A DNA stretch of 64,000 nt from Sulfitobacter dubius (GTDB lineage Bacteria; Pseudomonadota; Alphaproteobacteria; Rhodobacterales; Rhodobacteraceae): contig NZ_FOPG01000001.1 of assembly GCF_900113435.1 (NCBI RefSeq), positions 682,001 to 746,000 on the forward strand, read 5' to 3'. Numbering within the stretch: position 1 is the stretch's first letter; each line of letters begins with the position of its first letter. This document shows positions 35,236 to 44,256 of the stretch, piece after piece. Under the pieces are notes generated by a model that did no database searches, was not told the DNA's origin, and saw nothing but the letters and a program-made list of their open reading frames with translations. The translations under genes and the position numbers were made by a program.

Positions 35236-36315
35236 ATGACCAGAACCGTCATCGAATCCAAGACCAAGACCGCCGTCATCGGCTTTGACGAGCCGTTTTG
35301 CGTGATCGGAGAGCGGATCAACCCCACGGGCCGCAAGATTCTCAGCCAAGAGCTTGAGCAAGGCGATTTTTCGCGGGTCGAGGCGGATGCCATCGCGCAG
35401 GTCGCCGCAGGTGCCACGGTGCTGGATGTGAACTCGGGCGCGGTCTTCTCCAACAAAATGGCCGAAGACCCCCGCTATGCCGACAACAACTTTGTCGAGC
35501 CGATGCTGATGCCGGAACTGATCAAAGTGGTGCAAAACGCCGTTGATGCGCCGATTTGTATCGACAGTTCGGTTCCCGGCGCGCTGGAAGCGGGCCTTGA
35601 GGCCTGCGAGGGCCGCCCGCTGCTGAACTCCGTCACTGGCGAGGAAGAGCGGCTTGAACTCGTGCTGCCGCTGGTCAAGAAATACAACGTGCCGGTGGTG
35701 GCGATCTCAAACGATGACACCGGCATTTCTGAAGACCCGGATGTGCGATTCGCTGTGGCGAAAAAGATCGTCGAACGTGCCGCCGATTTCGGCATCCCCG
35801 CCCATGACATCGTGGTCGACCCGCTGGTCATGCCGATTGGTGCCATGGCAACGGCGGGCCATCAGGTCTTTACCCTCGTGCGTCGCCTGCGCGAAGAGTT
35901 GGGCGTGAACACAACCTGCGGTGCGTCGAACATTTCTTTTGGTCTGCCCAACCGCCACGGGATCAACAACGCCTTCCTGCCGATGGCCATGGGCGCGGGC
36001 ATGACCAGCGCGATCATGAACCCGGTGGCCGTGCCGCTCAACGCCGTCAAGATTGCCGAAAAACGCGCCGAGATGGCCGCCGCCGGTATCATCTTGCCCG
36101 AAGAGATGGACGATGAAACCTTCCTCACCCTCTTTAACCTCGGCTCGACCAAGCCACGCCCGGGCAAAGAAATGGAGGCTATCCGCGCCGCCAATTTCCT
36201 TTTTGACCGAGATCCGCACGGCAGCGCGTGGATCGAGTTCAACAAGGTAGCCCCCAAAGCAGGACAAGAAGGCCGGGGCCGCGCGGGCCGCACTGGAGGG
36301 CGTCGCCGTCGGTAA
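35236..36315 (+). CDS. Methyltetrahydrofolate:corrinoid methyltransferase
   Basis: A 359-residue pterin-binding-fold protein (like the MetH middle domain, AcsE or MtgA). It shows FCVIGERINPTGR at the N-terminus, DVNSGAVF and NSVTGEE pterin-site blocks, and GASNISFGLPNR late in the barrel. It moves a methyl group between THF and a corrinoid protein. The partner corrinoid protein and substrate-specific methyltransferase are not in this window. The C-terminus ends in an unusual Arg/Gly-rich basic tail of about 15 residues. A good AAAGGAAG site supports the start. Confidence 0.88.
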   Translation: MTRTVIESKTKTAVIGFDEPFCVIGERINPTGRKILSQELEQGDFSRVEADAIAQVAAGATVLDVNSGAVFSNKMAEDPRYADNNFVEPMLMPELIKVVQNAVDAPICIDSSVPGALEAGLEACEGRPLLNSVTGEEERLELVLPLVKKYNVPVVAISNDDTGISEDPDVRFAVAKKIVERAADFGIPAHDIVVDPLVMPIGAMATAGHQVFTLVRRLREELGVNTTCGASNISFGLPNRHGINNAFLPMAMGAGMTSAIMNPVAVPLNAVKIAEKRAEMAAAGIILPEEMDDETFLTLFNLGSTKPRPGKEMEAIRAANFLFDRDPHGSAWIEFNKVAPKAGQEGRGRAGRTGGRRRR

Positions 36316-36347
36316 GGGAACCGCGCCCCAATGCACGACAAAAATTG

Positions 36348-36378
36348 CCCCGCCAGCACCGCTGCGCGGGGTTTTTTT
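36348..36378 (+). terminator. Terminator of the C1 gene group
   Basis: A 6-base GC stem (CCCCGC / GCGGGG) with a loop of about 12 bases and a run of seven T lies about 30 bases after the methyltransferase stop codon. Confidence 0.8.
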
Positions 36379-36483
36379 ACGATTTTGCGATAGCACTTCC
36401 CGACTTACGGGAAACTCGACCCTACTTCGGCCTTATTTTAAGACACTGTTCTTCTTAGGTAATCTCTGTCATTTACCGTCGAT

Positions 36484-36828
36484 GTGGATCACCCGAATCC
36501 CGACCAAACACCGAGCCTGATGAAAGACAGCGGCATGACCGATGAAGAAGAGCGTATTGCAAGCAAACAGCAAAACGCCCGCGACACGCCGCCGAATACC
36601 ATGCCTCTGCCTTCAGCGCCGCTTGATGATCCGCCGAACGATAGTTCAAAGGACGCTGAACGTACGCGCAGGCGGACGGCCATTCGACTTGAAACGCTGA
36701 CGGGTCAACTGCCAAAAAGCGACAACCTTGCCTCTGGCTGGTGGATCGGCGTCGGCTTGATCTTTGCCATCGGTTTCTGGGGTTGGGTATTATCTAAAGT
36801 TTGGAGCTATTTCGCCGGGACAAGTTAA
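36484..36828 (+). CDS. Small membrane-anchored hypothetical protein
   Basis: Up to 114 residues: a hydrophilic, Pro/Asp/Lys/Arg-rich N-terminal part and a single C-terminal membrane helix (WWIGVGLIFAIGFWGWVLSKVW). The start is uncertain: GTG at 36484 or ATG at 36520 or 36535. No family is recognised. The tail-anchor layout suggests an inner-membrane protein with a cytosolic domain. Confidence 0.5.
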   Translation: MDHPNPDQTPSLMKDSGMTDEEERIASKQQNARDTPPNTMPLPSAPLDDPPNDSSKDAERTRRRTAIRLETLTGQLPKSDNLASGWWIGVGLIFAIGFWGWVLSKVWSYFAGTS

Positions 36829-36842
36829 TGCCCCGAAAGCAG

Positions 36843-37637
36843 CTAGCCAATAGGGGTCTCTGCGACAAGCGCGCGGATTGCCGCCATAACTTCTTTGACA
36901 TGAGGCATATCACGCGCAGCACTATGAGGCTGCCCGAAACCACCCATATCATTATCAAAATACGCGCCAGATGCATCGGCAAACTCGTCTAACAGGGCCG
37001 CGCGGCAGAGAATGTCCGCCCCGATGCTCAGGTCATTTCCAGCCACGCCAAACCCCTCCTTTACCATTTTCGATGCCAGCAGGGATCCCGGGTTCACAGC
37101 AATGAATACCGGGCCATCTTGATGCAAGCGGGCCATTTCCTGCGTCCAGATGGTGATCGCAAGTTTGCTTTGCGCATAGGCTGCCATATCTTCCAATGCC
37201 CCGTCCCCCCGCAGCGCAGCCACATCTATCGAAGCCTGCGCCGCCGAAGAGAGGTTTACCACCCTGCCCTCCTTCGGAAGCATTGGCAGCAACCGTTGTA
37301 CCAGCAGATAGGACGCCAATGTGTTCACCACAAAACGTGCGTCCAACCCTGCTTCGGTCCGCGGGTTCGGAAGTTTGAATACACCGGCGTTATTGATCAC
37401 CACATCGATTTGGGCATGATCGTCGCGAAGCGCTTTAGCCAAACCTTCGACCTCCTCCAACCGAGACAGATCAGCACGGTAAGTCTTTGGGCTGCTCCCA
37501 ACCTCCCCCGCAGCGCTGGCCAATTTCTCGGCGCTGCGACCATGAAGCAAGACAGTATGCCCCTGCTCGGCCAACTGCTTTGCGGTCAACAGGCCGATAC
37601 CGTCGGTGGCGCCGGTGATGAGGATAGTCTTGGTCAT
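36843..37637 (-). CDS. SDR-family oxidoreductase
   Basis: A 264-residue short-chain dehydrogenase with the TGATDGIG cofactor loop (residues 8-15), NNAG, and a YAQSK catalytic Tyr/Lys pair preceded by the Ser of NLSSAAQ. The Arg-binding pattern after strand 2 (LHGRSAEK) suggests NADP(H). It is on the same strand as a medium-chain quinone-reductase-like gene 70 bases upstream, and the two are probably one operon. The substrate is unknown. Confidence 0.9.
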   Translation of the reverse strand: MTKTILITGATDGIGLLTAKQLAEQGHTVLLHGRSAEKLASAAGEVGSSPKTYRADLSRLEEVEGLAKALRDDHAQIDVVINNAGVFKLPNPRTEAGLDARFVVNTLASYLLVQRLLPMLPKEGRVVNLSSAAQASIDVAALRGDGALEDMAAYAQSKLAITIWTQEMARLHQDGPVFIAVNPGSLLASKMVKEGFGVAGNDLSIGADILCRAALLDEFADASGAYFDNDMGGFGQPHSAARDMPHVKEVMAAIRALVAETPIG

Positions 37638-37707
37638 GGGTCTCTCCTTACTGGAATATCTGCGCTGCTAAGTTTGAGGGGAGAATGTGGTCAGGATGAC
37701 ATCTCTA

Positions 37708-38703
37708 TCACCAGCCGCCCAGAACCTGCTTGCCAATCACACGCCCGCTTTCCTGACGCAGATGTGCGGCGCGAAGGTTCTCAACGGTGATCGTCCCGGC
37801 GTGTTCGGTGACGGTGGACTGCAACGTACCCGCATCGATCATCTGCGATACACGGTTCAACAGATCGCGCTGCGCGGTCATGTCAGCGGTCTGGAACATC
37901 GCCCTGCTGAACATAAACTCCCAATGAATGCTCAGCGCTTTGGGCTTTGCAGTCTTAATGTCTAACACATCGGGGTCATCAATCAGCGCGATCTGGCCGC
38001 GTGGCGCGATGAGATCAACAATAGCGGGCCAATGCATGTCAGTCGCGGTCAGTGCTGCCACATAGGTCGGCATGAGTTCCAGCTCCGCCAGCTGCGCCAC
38101 CAAATCGCCTCGGTGATCTATCACATGGTCTGCACCCATTTTTCGCACCCACTCTTGGGTCTCAGGCCGCGAGGCCGTGGCCACAACGGTCAACCCAGTC
38201 AGGGCCTTGGCGAGTTGGATGAGGATCGAGCCCACACCGCCGGCCCCGCCGATCACCAAGATCGATTGCCCCTTCCCAGCACCTTCGGTCAGGCGGAAGG
38301 CGTCGAACAACATTTCCCAAGCAGTGATTGCAGTGAGAGGCACACCAGCGGCTTGGACAAAATCGAGCGTCTCTGGCTTATGTCCCACGATCCGTTCATC
38401 AACAGCATGGAACGCTGCATTGGTGCCCGCACGGGTCACATCGCCCGCGTAAAAGACTTCATCGCCAACTTCAAAATCTGTGACTTCGCTGCCCACTTCG
38501 ACCACGACCCCGGCCGCGTCAAAGCCCAAGACTTTCGCCCCCCCTTCCGGCGCAGCGAGTGCGCGCAGCTTTACGTCTACCGGATTGACTGAAATACCCT
38601 TTACCTCAACCAAAAGGTCACGCGACCCGAATGCGGGGCGATCGATCTCGAGTTCTTCCAAAACCTCTGCCGCGCCTGTAATGTTGTAGCCAATGGCCTT
38701 CAT
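37708..38703 (-). CDS. Zinc-binding-type alcohol dehydrogenase / quinone reductase-like (MDR)
   Basis: A 331-residue medium-chain reductase with the [24 protein letters not shown] and [19 protein letters not shown] (NADPH loop) blocks. Zinc ligands of classical alcohol dehydrogenases are absent, so it is a quinone-oxidoreductase-like (ZADH2/YhfP-type) NADPH enzyme. An AGGA site precedes the start. A palindrome lies immediately upstream. With the SDR it probably detoxifies quinones or reactive aldehydes; such pairs are often next to an HxlR regulator, which is not seen here. Confidence 0.88.
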   Translation of the reverse strand: MKAIGYNITGAAEVLEELEIDRPAFGSRDLLVEVKGISVNPVDVKLRALAAPEGGAKVLGFDAAGVVVEVGSEVTDFEVGDEVFYAGDVTRAGTNAAFHAVDERIVGHKPETLDFVQAAGVPLTAITAWEMLFDAFRLTEGAGKGQSILVIGGAGGVGSILIQLAKALTGLTVVATASRPETQEWVRKMGADHVIDHRGDLVAQLAELELMPTYVAALTATDMHWPAIVDLIAPRGQIALIDDPDVLDIKTAKPKALSIHWEFMFSRAMFQTADMTAQRDLLNRVSQMIDAGTLQSTVTEHAGTITVENLRAAHLRQESGRVIGKQVLGGW

Positions 38704-38712
38704 CTTTTTCGT

Positions 38713-38745
38713 CCTAGTGCATGATTTTCCTTGATGCGCACTAGG
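38713..38745. promoter_or_regulatory. Palindromic operator upstream of the MDR gene
   Basis: An 8-base inverted repeat (CCTAGTGC / GCACTAGG) with a 17-base spacer lies between the likely promoter (TATACC near 38745-38750 on the minus strand as -10) and the start codon. The location suits a repressor site for an HxlR- or MarR-type regulator that is encoded elsewhere. Confidence 0.55.
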
Positions 38746-39294
38746 TATACGATTGCAGAGATATATAAATGCACCTAAATCGGGATTAAGTTTATAGGAG
38801 CCGCATATAATCGTGACTGGGTTATTGGCGGTTAACTTGGCATCTATTACGTTCCATTTTTTCAGAAATGCATCTCACGAACGCCTGATGGTGATCTGAT
38901 CCCCCCGCAATCACAAAGCGCGGTACACTATGGAGGGGTAATTGATCCCATCTTTCTTAAGGGACGCCGACATGAAGCATTTCCATAAACTGTCTTGCCC
39001 CAGAACCTCCCGTTTTCAGCTTTCATGACAACCATCACGACGCGCCTTGTTTAACAGTCGAATGCGAGCCTTGCGTTCTAAATGCCCATTTCGAAAACGT
39101 CTCGTCTGAGATGACGCGAAGGAGCCGCACTGCGAAAGAAGAAACAGCCGTTCGGATTTGACTGGGCTTCCGATTGATTGACGCCTCCCCTCGACCATTC
39201 ATCAAAATCGATTAATCCCACTCAAACAAACAGTTTTTATAATATCAGCGGAAAACCTAAAGATACCCCCGAACTAATCGCGAGGGGATTTCAG
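38746..39294. other. Gene-poor stretch between MDR and YeiH genes
   Basis: No supported gene. A 60-codon minus-strand frame (39016-39198) has basic, low-information composition and may be a relic. No RNA gene or repeat was recognised. The yeiH ribosome site (GAGGGG) is at the right end. Confidence 0.5.
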
Positions 39295-40341
39295 ATGACA
39301 TATTTCGGCATCCACGAAGGTGGCGTTGGGCTGAGGCCGCAGCAAAGGACGAAAGCGCCCAGTATGTTTCCTGGCCTTTTCCTCGCAGCGCTGATCTCAG
39401 CACTTGCATTTGGCCTGCGCCACTTGCCCGGCATTGGTACGCTCAGCCCGCTCATTTTGGCCATCCTGATCGGCATGGCGTTTCACAACCTGATCGGAAC
39501 CCCCGCAATTGCAAAGGCTGGTGTGTCGTTTAGCCTCAAACGCATCTTACGCGCCGGGATCGTGTTGCTTGGCCTGCAACTTACGGTTCAGCAAGTCATC
39601 GCCGTGGGCGGCGTCGGTGTGGCGCTTATTGTTGCGACGCTGCTGGCCACATTCGCCTTTACCACTTGGCTAGGGCGGGTGTTGAAAGTGAATGCAAAGC
39701 TGACGCAGCTGATCGCCTCCGGCAGTTCGATTTGCGGCGCCTCTGCTGTGATTGCCACCAATACCGTGACCCGTGGCCGTGATGAGGACGTGGCATATGC
39801 CGTTGCCTGCGTGACGATCTTTGGTTCCCTCTCGATGATGCTGATGCCCGTGATTGCAGGTCTGTTTGACATGGGCCCGCAGGCCTACGGCTTGTGGACC
39901 GGAGCGTCGATCCACGAGGTGGCACAGGTTGTCGCCGCCGCTTATGTGCGCGGGCAGGAGGCCGGGGAATTCGGCACTATTGCCAAGCTGACACGTGTTA
40001 TGATGCTGGCACCTGTCGTGCTGGGCCTTGGCTTTTTTGCCGCCCGCAAACTACGTCAAACTGGTGGCGTAGCGAACCGCGCGGCAGCCCCCTTGCCGTG
40101 GTTCGTATTCGGGTTCGTCGCCATGGTCGGGCTGGCCAGCACGGGCTGGGTTCCTGAGGTCGCAACGCCCTACACCACCGGCATCACGCAATTTCTGCTC
40201 GCCATGGCCCTCGCGGCGATGGGGCTAGAGACCGACATGCGCAAACTGGTGGCCGCAGGCATCAGGCCCGCGCTGTTGGGGGCCGGGGCTTGGATTTTCA
40301 TTTCCTTTTTCAGCCTTGGTCTGGTTCTTCTACTGACATGA
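39295..40341 (+). CDS. YeiH-family putative sulfate exporter (UPF0324)
   Basis: A 348-residue membrane protein with about ten hydrophobic segments, matching the YeiH family: LPGIGTLSPLILAILIGMAFHN, a central GSSICGASAVIATNTV block and the WTGASIHEVAQVVAAAY block. Annotations as sulfate exporter come from weak comparative evidence. It is coupled by an ATGA overlap to a LysR gene, like E. coli yeiH and its neighbour yeiE. The start at 39295 has a GAGGGG site; the frame opens earlier at a TTG (39178). Confidence 0.9.
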   Translation: MTYFGIHEGGVGLRPQQRTKAPSMFPGLFLAALISALAFGLRHLPGIGTLSPLILAILIGMAFHNLIGTPAIAKAGVSFSLKRILRAGIVLLGLQLTVQQVIAVGGVGVALIVATLLATFAFTTWLGRVLKVNAKLTQLIASGSSICGASAVIATNTVTRGRDEDVAYAVACVTIFGSLSMMLMPVIAGLFDMGPQAYGLWTGASIHEVAQVVAAAYVRGQEAGEFGTIAKLTRVMMLAPVVLGLGFFAARKLRQTGGVANRAAAPLPWFVFGFVAMVGLASTGWVPEVATPYTTGITQFLLAMALAAMGLETDMRKLVAAGIRPALLGAGAWIFISFFSLGLVLLLT

Positions 40342-41210
40342 CGCTTGAACAACTTAGAATCTTTATCGCTGTGGCCGAACGTGAGCATGTCACTCAGGCG
40401 GCGGCGTATCTTAACCTGACCCAGAGTGCGACCAGCGCTGCAGTCGCCGCGTTGGAGGAACGCCACGCCGTTCGCTTGTTTGATCGGGTTGGAAGGCGTG
40501 TTGTGCTGACAGACTCAGGAAAGTTGTTTCTAAGCGAGGCACGGGCCGTCGTGGCACGCGCTGAACAGGCAAAACGTCTGCTAGGTGATCTGGCCGGGAT
40601 GAAACGCGGCACGCTGCGCTTGGGCGCCAGCCAGACAATTGCAAACTACTGGTTACCGCCTCTGATGCAGCGTTTTCGAGAGCATCATCCGGGCATCTCA
40701 CTTGAACTCTCGGTCGGCAACTCCACCCTCGTGGCGCAGATGGTCCATGACGCTACCGTCGACCTCGGATTCGTCGAGGGAGAGATCACCGATGCGGCGC
40801 TGACCAGCCAAAGCTTGCCCGGTGATCAACTGGCGCTCGTCGTGGCCCCGGGGCATGATTGGCAGTGCCGCCCACCTTCTGCGCCTGAAGACCTTAAGGC
40901 CAGTCCATGGGTGATGCGAGAGGCAGGTTCCGGCACCCGGTCGGCCTGCGAGAAGGCCCTTCTCGACCAAGGCCTATGCACCGATGACATAGAGATTGCG
41001 TTTGAGCTGCCATCGAACGAGGCTCTTTGTGTCGCGGTAGAAGCGGGTGCAGGCGCTGCGATCTTATCGACCCTCGTCGTTGGCCGTGCAATCAAAGCAA
41101 ACCGGCTGGTTTCGGTGAATTTCAGGCTACCGCAGCGCCAGTTTCATGTATTGCGCCACAAGGAACGGCATCTTTCATTGGCAGAACAGAAGTTCCTTGA
41201 ACTAATCTGA
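40338..41210 (+). CDS. LysR-family regulator, YeiE/CysB-like
   Basis: A 290-residue LysR regulator: MTLEQLRIFIAVAEREHVTQ and the HTH AAAYLNLTQSATSAAVAALE, then a substrate-binding domain. Overlap with the YeiH-family gene (ATGA) and the similarity of its N-terminus to YeiE (a sulfite-responsive regulator in E. coli) suggest it regulates the transporter, possibly sensing sulfite. The ligand is inferred. Confidence 0.9.
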   Translation: MTLEQLRIFIAVAEREHVTQAAAYLNLTQSATSAAVAALEERHAVRLFDRVGRRVVLTDSGKLFLSEARAVVARAEQAKRLLGDLAGMKRGTLRLGASQTIANYWLPPLMQRFREHHPGISLELSVGNSTLVAQMVHDATVDLGFVEGEITDAALTSQSLPGDQLALVVAPGHDWQCRPPSAPEDLKASPWVMREAGSGTRSACEKALLDQGLCTDDIEIAFELPSNEALCVAVEAGAGAAILSTLVVGRAIKANRLVSVNFRLPQRQFHVLRHKERHLSLAEQKFLELI

Positions 41211-41306
41211 GACCCTGCAATTCATGACGAATATTTTAGCTAACAACGTGATAAGCTGACGTTGCCAAGGTTTCGATCCGCTGGAATACCCGCTAACCCA
41301 TTCGCT

Positions 41307-41960
41307 TTACCCTCGTTTCAACAGGTCCGTTCGAATACGCGCGGCACGCCGTATGGCGGTCAGCGCAGCACCAATGGCTGCGATCCACAGCGCCCAAGTC
41401 AGGACCGTACCTGCCGCTGCGAACAGTGGTTCGAATACTGCCATTATCGCGGCGCCCGTCACCAATGCCATGCGCTGCGGTTTCGCCATTGGCCCCCTAA
41501 AATCAGGTGCAAGGCCAATTCCGGCACCCAACTCGCGGGTATAAGCCGTCAACACTGACATCGCGCCTGCCGCCAGCCCCAGCGAAAGATTTCCGACGCC
41601 CAAACCCACCCCTGCGAAGATCAGCAAGTCTGACACGCGATCAGGAAATTCGTTCCAAAGCGGCCCGTCAGGTGCGCTTTTCCCCGCTTCGACCGCGACC
41701 ATTCCATCAAACAGGTTACACAGCAGCCGTAACTGGCAGAAAAACCCACCAAGGATCAAGAATGCGCCGACACCGTAAACACTGCCCACATGACCACTGG
41801 CTGCGAACGCGACACCTGCCACAAGTGCAGTCCCCATGCTGGCTTGGGAGATAGCGTTCGGCGTCACCCCCTTGTTTGCAAGCCAAGCAGCACAGCCTGC
41901 GGCCCATTTCGTATCACGGCTGCTTAGGGGGCGGCGGTTTTTAAGGTTAATCATGGACAT
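41307..41960 (-). CDS. CDP-alcohol phosphatidyltransferase-family protein
   Basis: A 217-residue membrane enzyme with about six helices. The catalytic region reads FDGMVAVEAGKSAPDGP then LWNEFPDRVSD. The classical motif is DG-x2-AR-x8-G-x3-D-x3-D; here Arg is replaced by Val and the second half is reorganised, but the last two Asp are kept with the x3 spacing. It is the fourth gene of an operon with PlsC and CdsA homologues, so it probably makes a phospholipid from CDP-diacylglycerol. The alcohol acceptor is unknown. Its start overlaps the preceding gene by 14 bases. Confidence 0.8.
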   Translation of the reverse strand: MSMINLKNRRPLSSRDTKWAAGCAAWLANKGVTPNAISQASMGTALVAGVAFAASGHVGSVYGVGAFLILGGFFCQLRLLCNLFDGMVAVEAGKSAPDGPLWNEFPDRVSDLLIFAGVGLGVGNLSLGLAAGAMSVLTAYTRELGAGIGLAPDFRGPMAKPQRMALVTGAAIMAVFEPLFAAAGTVLTWALWIAAIGAALTAIRRAARIRTDLLKRG

Positions 41961-42357
41961 CTTTCTTGCTGATCTTTGGGCTTTCCCGGTGCTGGCGCAG
42001 GATGTTGTAGGTAAAAATATAGCTTAATGACACGCCAAGTGGCACGGCGATTGTCATCGCTATTTCCGGCGTACCGCTTAACCAATGGGTCACAACCAGC
42101 AGAAGGGCCGAACCGCAAATCGCGCCTAAGGGGGGCACCCAGTATCCAAGTCCGCGCGAGAGGCGGGGACGCATCCAGTCGACAGAGTATTTCAGTCCGA
42201 ATGTCAGGGCGCCCGAAATCAGACCCTGAACAAGCCCCGCGACAAGCATGGCGCGCATACCATGCCCTGCGTTGGCAAAAACGGCCCAACCGCCCATCGC
42301 CAAGAAACCGACCGCCACATGCAGCGGTGTCGAGGAGATCAGGCGCTGAATATTCAA
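41947..42357 (-). CDS. Small polytopic membrane protein, unknown function
   Basis: A 136-residue protein with four hydrophobic segments and a hydrophilic Lys/Asp-rich C-terminus. I place the start at a TTG that overlaps the cdsA stop (TTGA), because the first ATG is deep inside the first membrane helix and the frame to 42465 is antisense-free overlap with cdsA. The topology resembles GtrA-like small membrane proteins but no motif confirms that. It lies between CdsA- and CDP-alcohol-transferase-like genes, so a role in lipid or lipid-linked sugar transfer is possible. Confidence 0.6.
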   Translation of the reverse strand: MNIQRLISSTPLHVAVGFLAMGGWAVFANAGHGMRAMLVAGLVQGLISGALTFGLKYSVDWMRPRLSRGLGYWVPPLGAICGSALLLVVTHWLSGTPEIAMTIAVPLGVSLSYIFTYNILRQHRESPKISKKDVHD

Positions 42358-43289
42358 TGCAGATCCCAGTAAAACCGAACAATATGAAAGAAGATCGGCG
42401 CGGAAAAAATCACCGAATCCAACCGATCGATGAAGCCGCCATGCCCGGCGATCAGGTGGCCCCAATCCTTAACCCCACGGTCACGCTTGATCGCGGACAT
42501 GACCAGCCCGCCGAAGAAACCCATCAATGTTATGACCAGCGACAGCGCAAATGCCTGCAGAACGGAAAACGGTGTGATCCAAAACAGAGCGGCACCCATT
42601 AGGCTAGCGCTGATGACACCGCCAACCAGCCCTTCTAATGTCTTGGAAGGCGACAGGGTTGGCGCGATCTTGCGGCGGCCCATCAGTTTACCCCAGACAT
42701 ATTGCAAAACGTCTGAAGACTGCACGACGACGATCAAGAAGAAAATCAAAAACAGGTTTTTTCCCTCATAGCCGGGAATATTCAAGCTTAGCAGCGCGGG
42801 CACATGGCTGACGCAGAAGACCGCGATCATCAGGGCCCATTGCGCTTCGGATACCCGGATCAGGAAGTTTTCAGACTGCCCGCGTAACGTCGATAAAATT
42901 GGCATCAACAAGAACGCGTAAACTGGAATGAAGATCGAATAGAACCCATACCAGCCCATGCCAACAGATAGATATTGCAACGGAAGCACGATGAAAACGG
43001 CGGCGGCCAGCGCCCAATGATCCGCCGCGGCGGTGTTGGTCAGCGTGAGAAATTCCCGTAGTGCTGCGAACGAGCAGATGGCAAACAGGATAACTACCCC
43101 CGCCGTGCCAGCGACGAATGCAATCGCCATAATGGCAACCATTACCCACCACGCGTTGATCCGAGCCGTGAGGTTCTGGATTGTTAGGTTATCCGCTCCA
43201 GCGCGTCGCTTCAGGAGTTGAGCTGCCCCCGTCGCTATCAGTAGGACGGTCAGCACAAGGCCGAGCAGAATGATGAAATGTCCGTTCAT
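42354..43289 (-). CDS. cdsA: Phosphatidate cytidylyltransferase (CdsA family)
   Basis: A 311-residue polytopic membrane protein with the full CDP-diglyceride synthase signature near the C-terminus (SAIKRDRGVKDWGHLIAGHG, then GFIDRLDS) and the SPSKTLEGLVGG block. It makes CDP-diacylglycerol from CTP and phosphatidate. It sits directly after a PlsC-type acyltransferase gene (gap 1 base) and not beside uppS/dxr, where the housekeeping cdsA usually lies, so it may be a second copy devoted to the operon product. Confidence 0.9.
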   Translation of the reverse strand: MNGHFIILLGLVLTVLLIATGAAQLLKRRAGADNLTIQNLTARINAWWVMVAIMAIAFVAGTAGVVILFAICSFAALREFLTLTNTAAADHWALAAAVFIVLPLQYLSVGMGWYGFYSIFIPVYAFLLMPILSTLRGQSENFLIRVSEAQWALMIAVFCVSHVPALLSLNIPGYEGKNLFLIFFLIVVVQSSDVLQYVWGKLMGRRKIAPTLSPSKTLEGLVGGVISASLMGAALFWITPFSVLQAFALSLVITLMGFFGGLVMSAIKRDRGVKDWGHLIAGHGGFIDRLDSVIFSAPIFFHIVRFYWDLH

Positions 43290-43290
43290 G

Positions 43291-43923
43291 TCAGCTAGTT
43301 CCTTCAGGATTTAATGCGACAAGGGCGCTTTCAGCGCGCGCGAGGAAACTCGCCTTATCCTCACCAGCTTCCAGCCGCATAGCTGCGCCAAAGGTGACGG
43401 TGCAAATCAACGGAATTGGTACCAAAGCCCCCTTGGGCATGACACGGTTTAGGTTTTCGATCCAAACCGGAACCATGTCGATCTCGGGGTTTGCCGTGGC
43501 AAGGTGAAATAAACCGGATTTAAACGGCAGCAGCGGAGACTTCCCAGTGTTGCGCGTACCTTCAGGAAATAGGATCAGACTATCACCGCTTTTAAGCGCG
43601 GCGCTCATCTGTGTCATTGGGTCGTCGGTGCGCGTCTCTGGATTACGGTCGATCAGCACGGCATTGAAAACATCCTTGCCGATGAATGACTTCAGCTTTG
43701 ATGTCAGCCAGTAATCTGCCCCCGCCACAGGACGGGCACGAAGGCGCAAATCAGGTGGAAGGACGGTCCAAACCAACACAAAATCCCCATGACTGTTGTG
43801 ATTGGCAAAATAGATACGCTGGCCCTGCACCGGCTCGATACCGTCCCAAACTCCGCGGACGGCCGTCACGGCACGGGCAAAGCCAACGATGAGCGCAGCG
43901 GTCAAACGGGATGCTAGCCTCAT
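43291..43923 (-). CDS. Lysophospholipid acyltransferase (PlsC family)
   Basis: A 210-residue membrane-associated acyltransferase with the HX4D catalytic motif (NHNSHGDF) and the phosphate-binding FPEGTRN motif. It would make phosphatidate, the CdsA substrate, by acylating lysophosphatidate. Start at 43923 is chosen to give the usual N-terminal helix (MRLASRLTAALIVGFA); the frame opens at 43971. It is the first gene of a four-gene lipid operon. Confidence 0.88.
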   Translation of the reverse strand: MRLASRLTAALIVGFARAVTAVRGVWDGIEPVQGQRIYFANHNSHGDFVLVWTVLPPDLRLRARPVAGADYWLTSKLKSFIGKDVFNAVLIDRNPETRTDDPMTQMSAALKSGDSLILFPEGTRNTGKSPLLPFKSGLFHLATANPEIDMVPVWIENLNRVMPKGALVPIPLICTVTFGAAMRLEAGEDKASFLARAESALVALNPEGTS

Positions 43924-44105
43924 AAGGTGTCTCCAAGCTGACGGCAGTTGCGCAAGGCCTACAAGACCCACACAGCGCTATTGCGAATTACGCCTACTGG
44001 ACAAAACAAGAAGTATCTGACCGGCACAGTCACGTTAACGGGCTTGGGACCAAATTCCCAGTGCCCCAGTTCCCGCGAAACCAACCTAAATATGATCGTG
44101 AATAG

Positions 44106-44182
<77 letters not shown>

Positions 44183-44186
44183 ACTG

Positions 44187-44217
44187 AGGGGCGGTATAGC
44201 CAGACCGGGCCGCCCCT
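44187..44217 (-). terminator. Hairpin between sufS and tRNA-Arg
   Basis: An 8-base inverted repeat (AGGGGCGG / CCGCCCCT) with a 15-base spacer lies 40 bases after the sufS stop codon. There is no T-run. It may end the suf transcript or separate it from the tRNA. Confidence 0.4.
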
Positions 44218-44256
44218 GCAATGGGAAATCAGGGTTCAGGGGAAGCGAAAATCAGG

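Noticed and set aside
39016-39198. 60-codon minus-strand frame in the MDR-YeiH gap
   Set aside because: Basic low-information peptide with no family; possibly a relic but not supportable.
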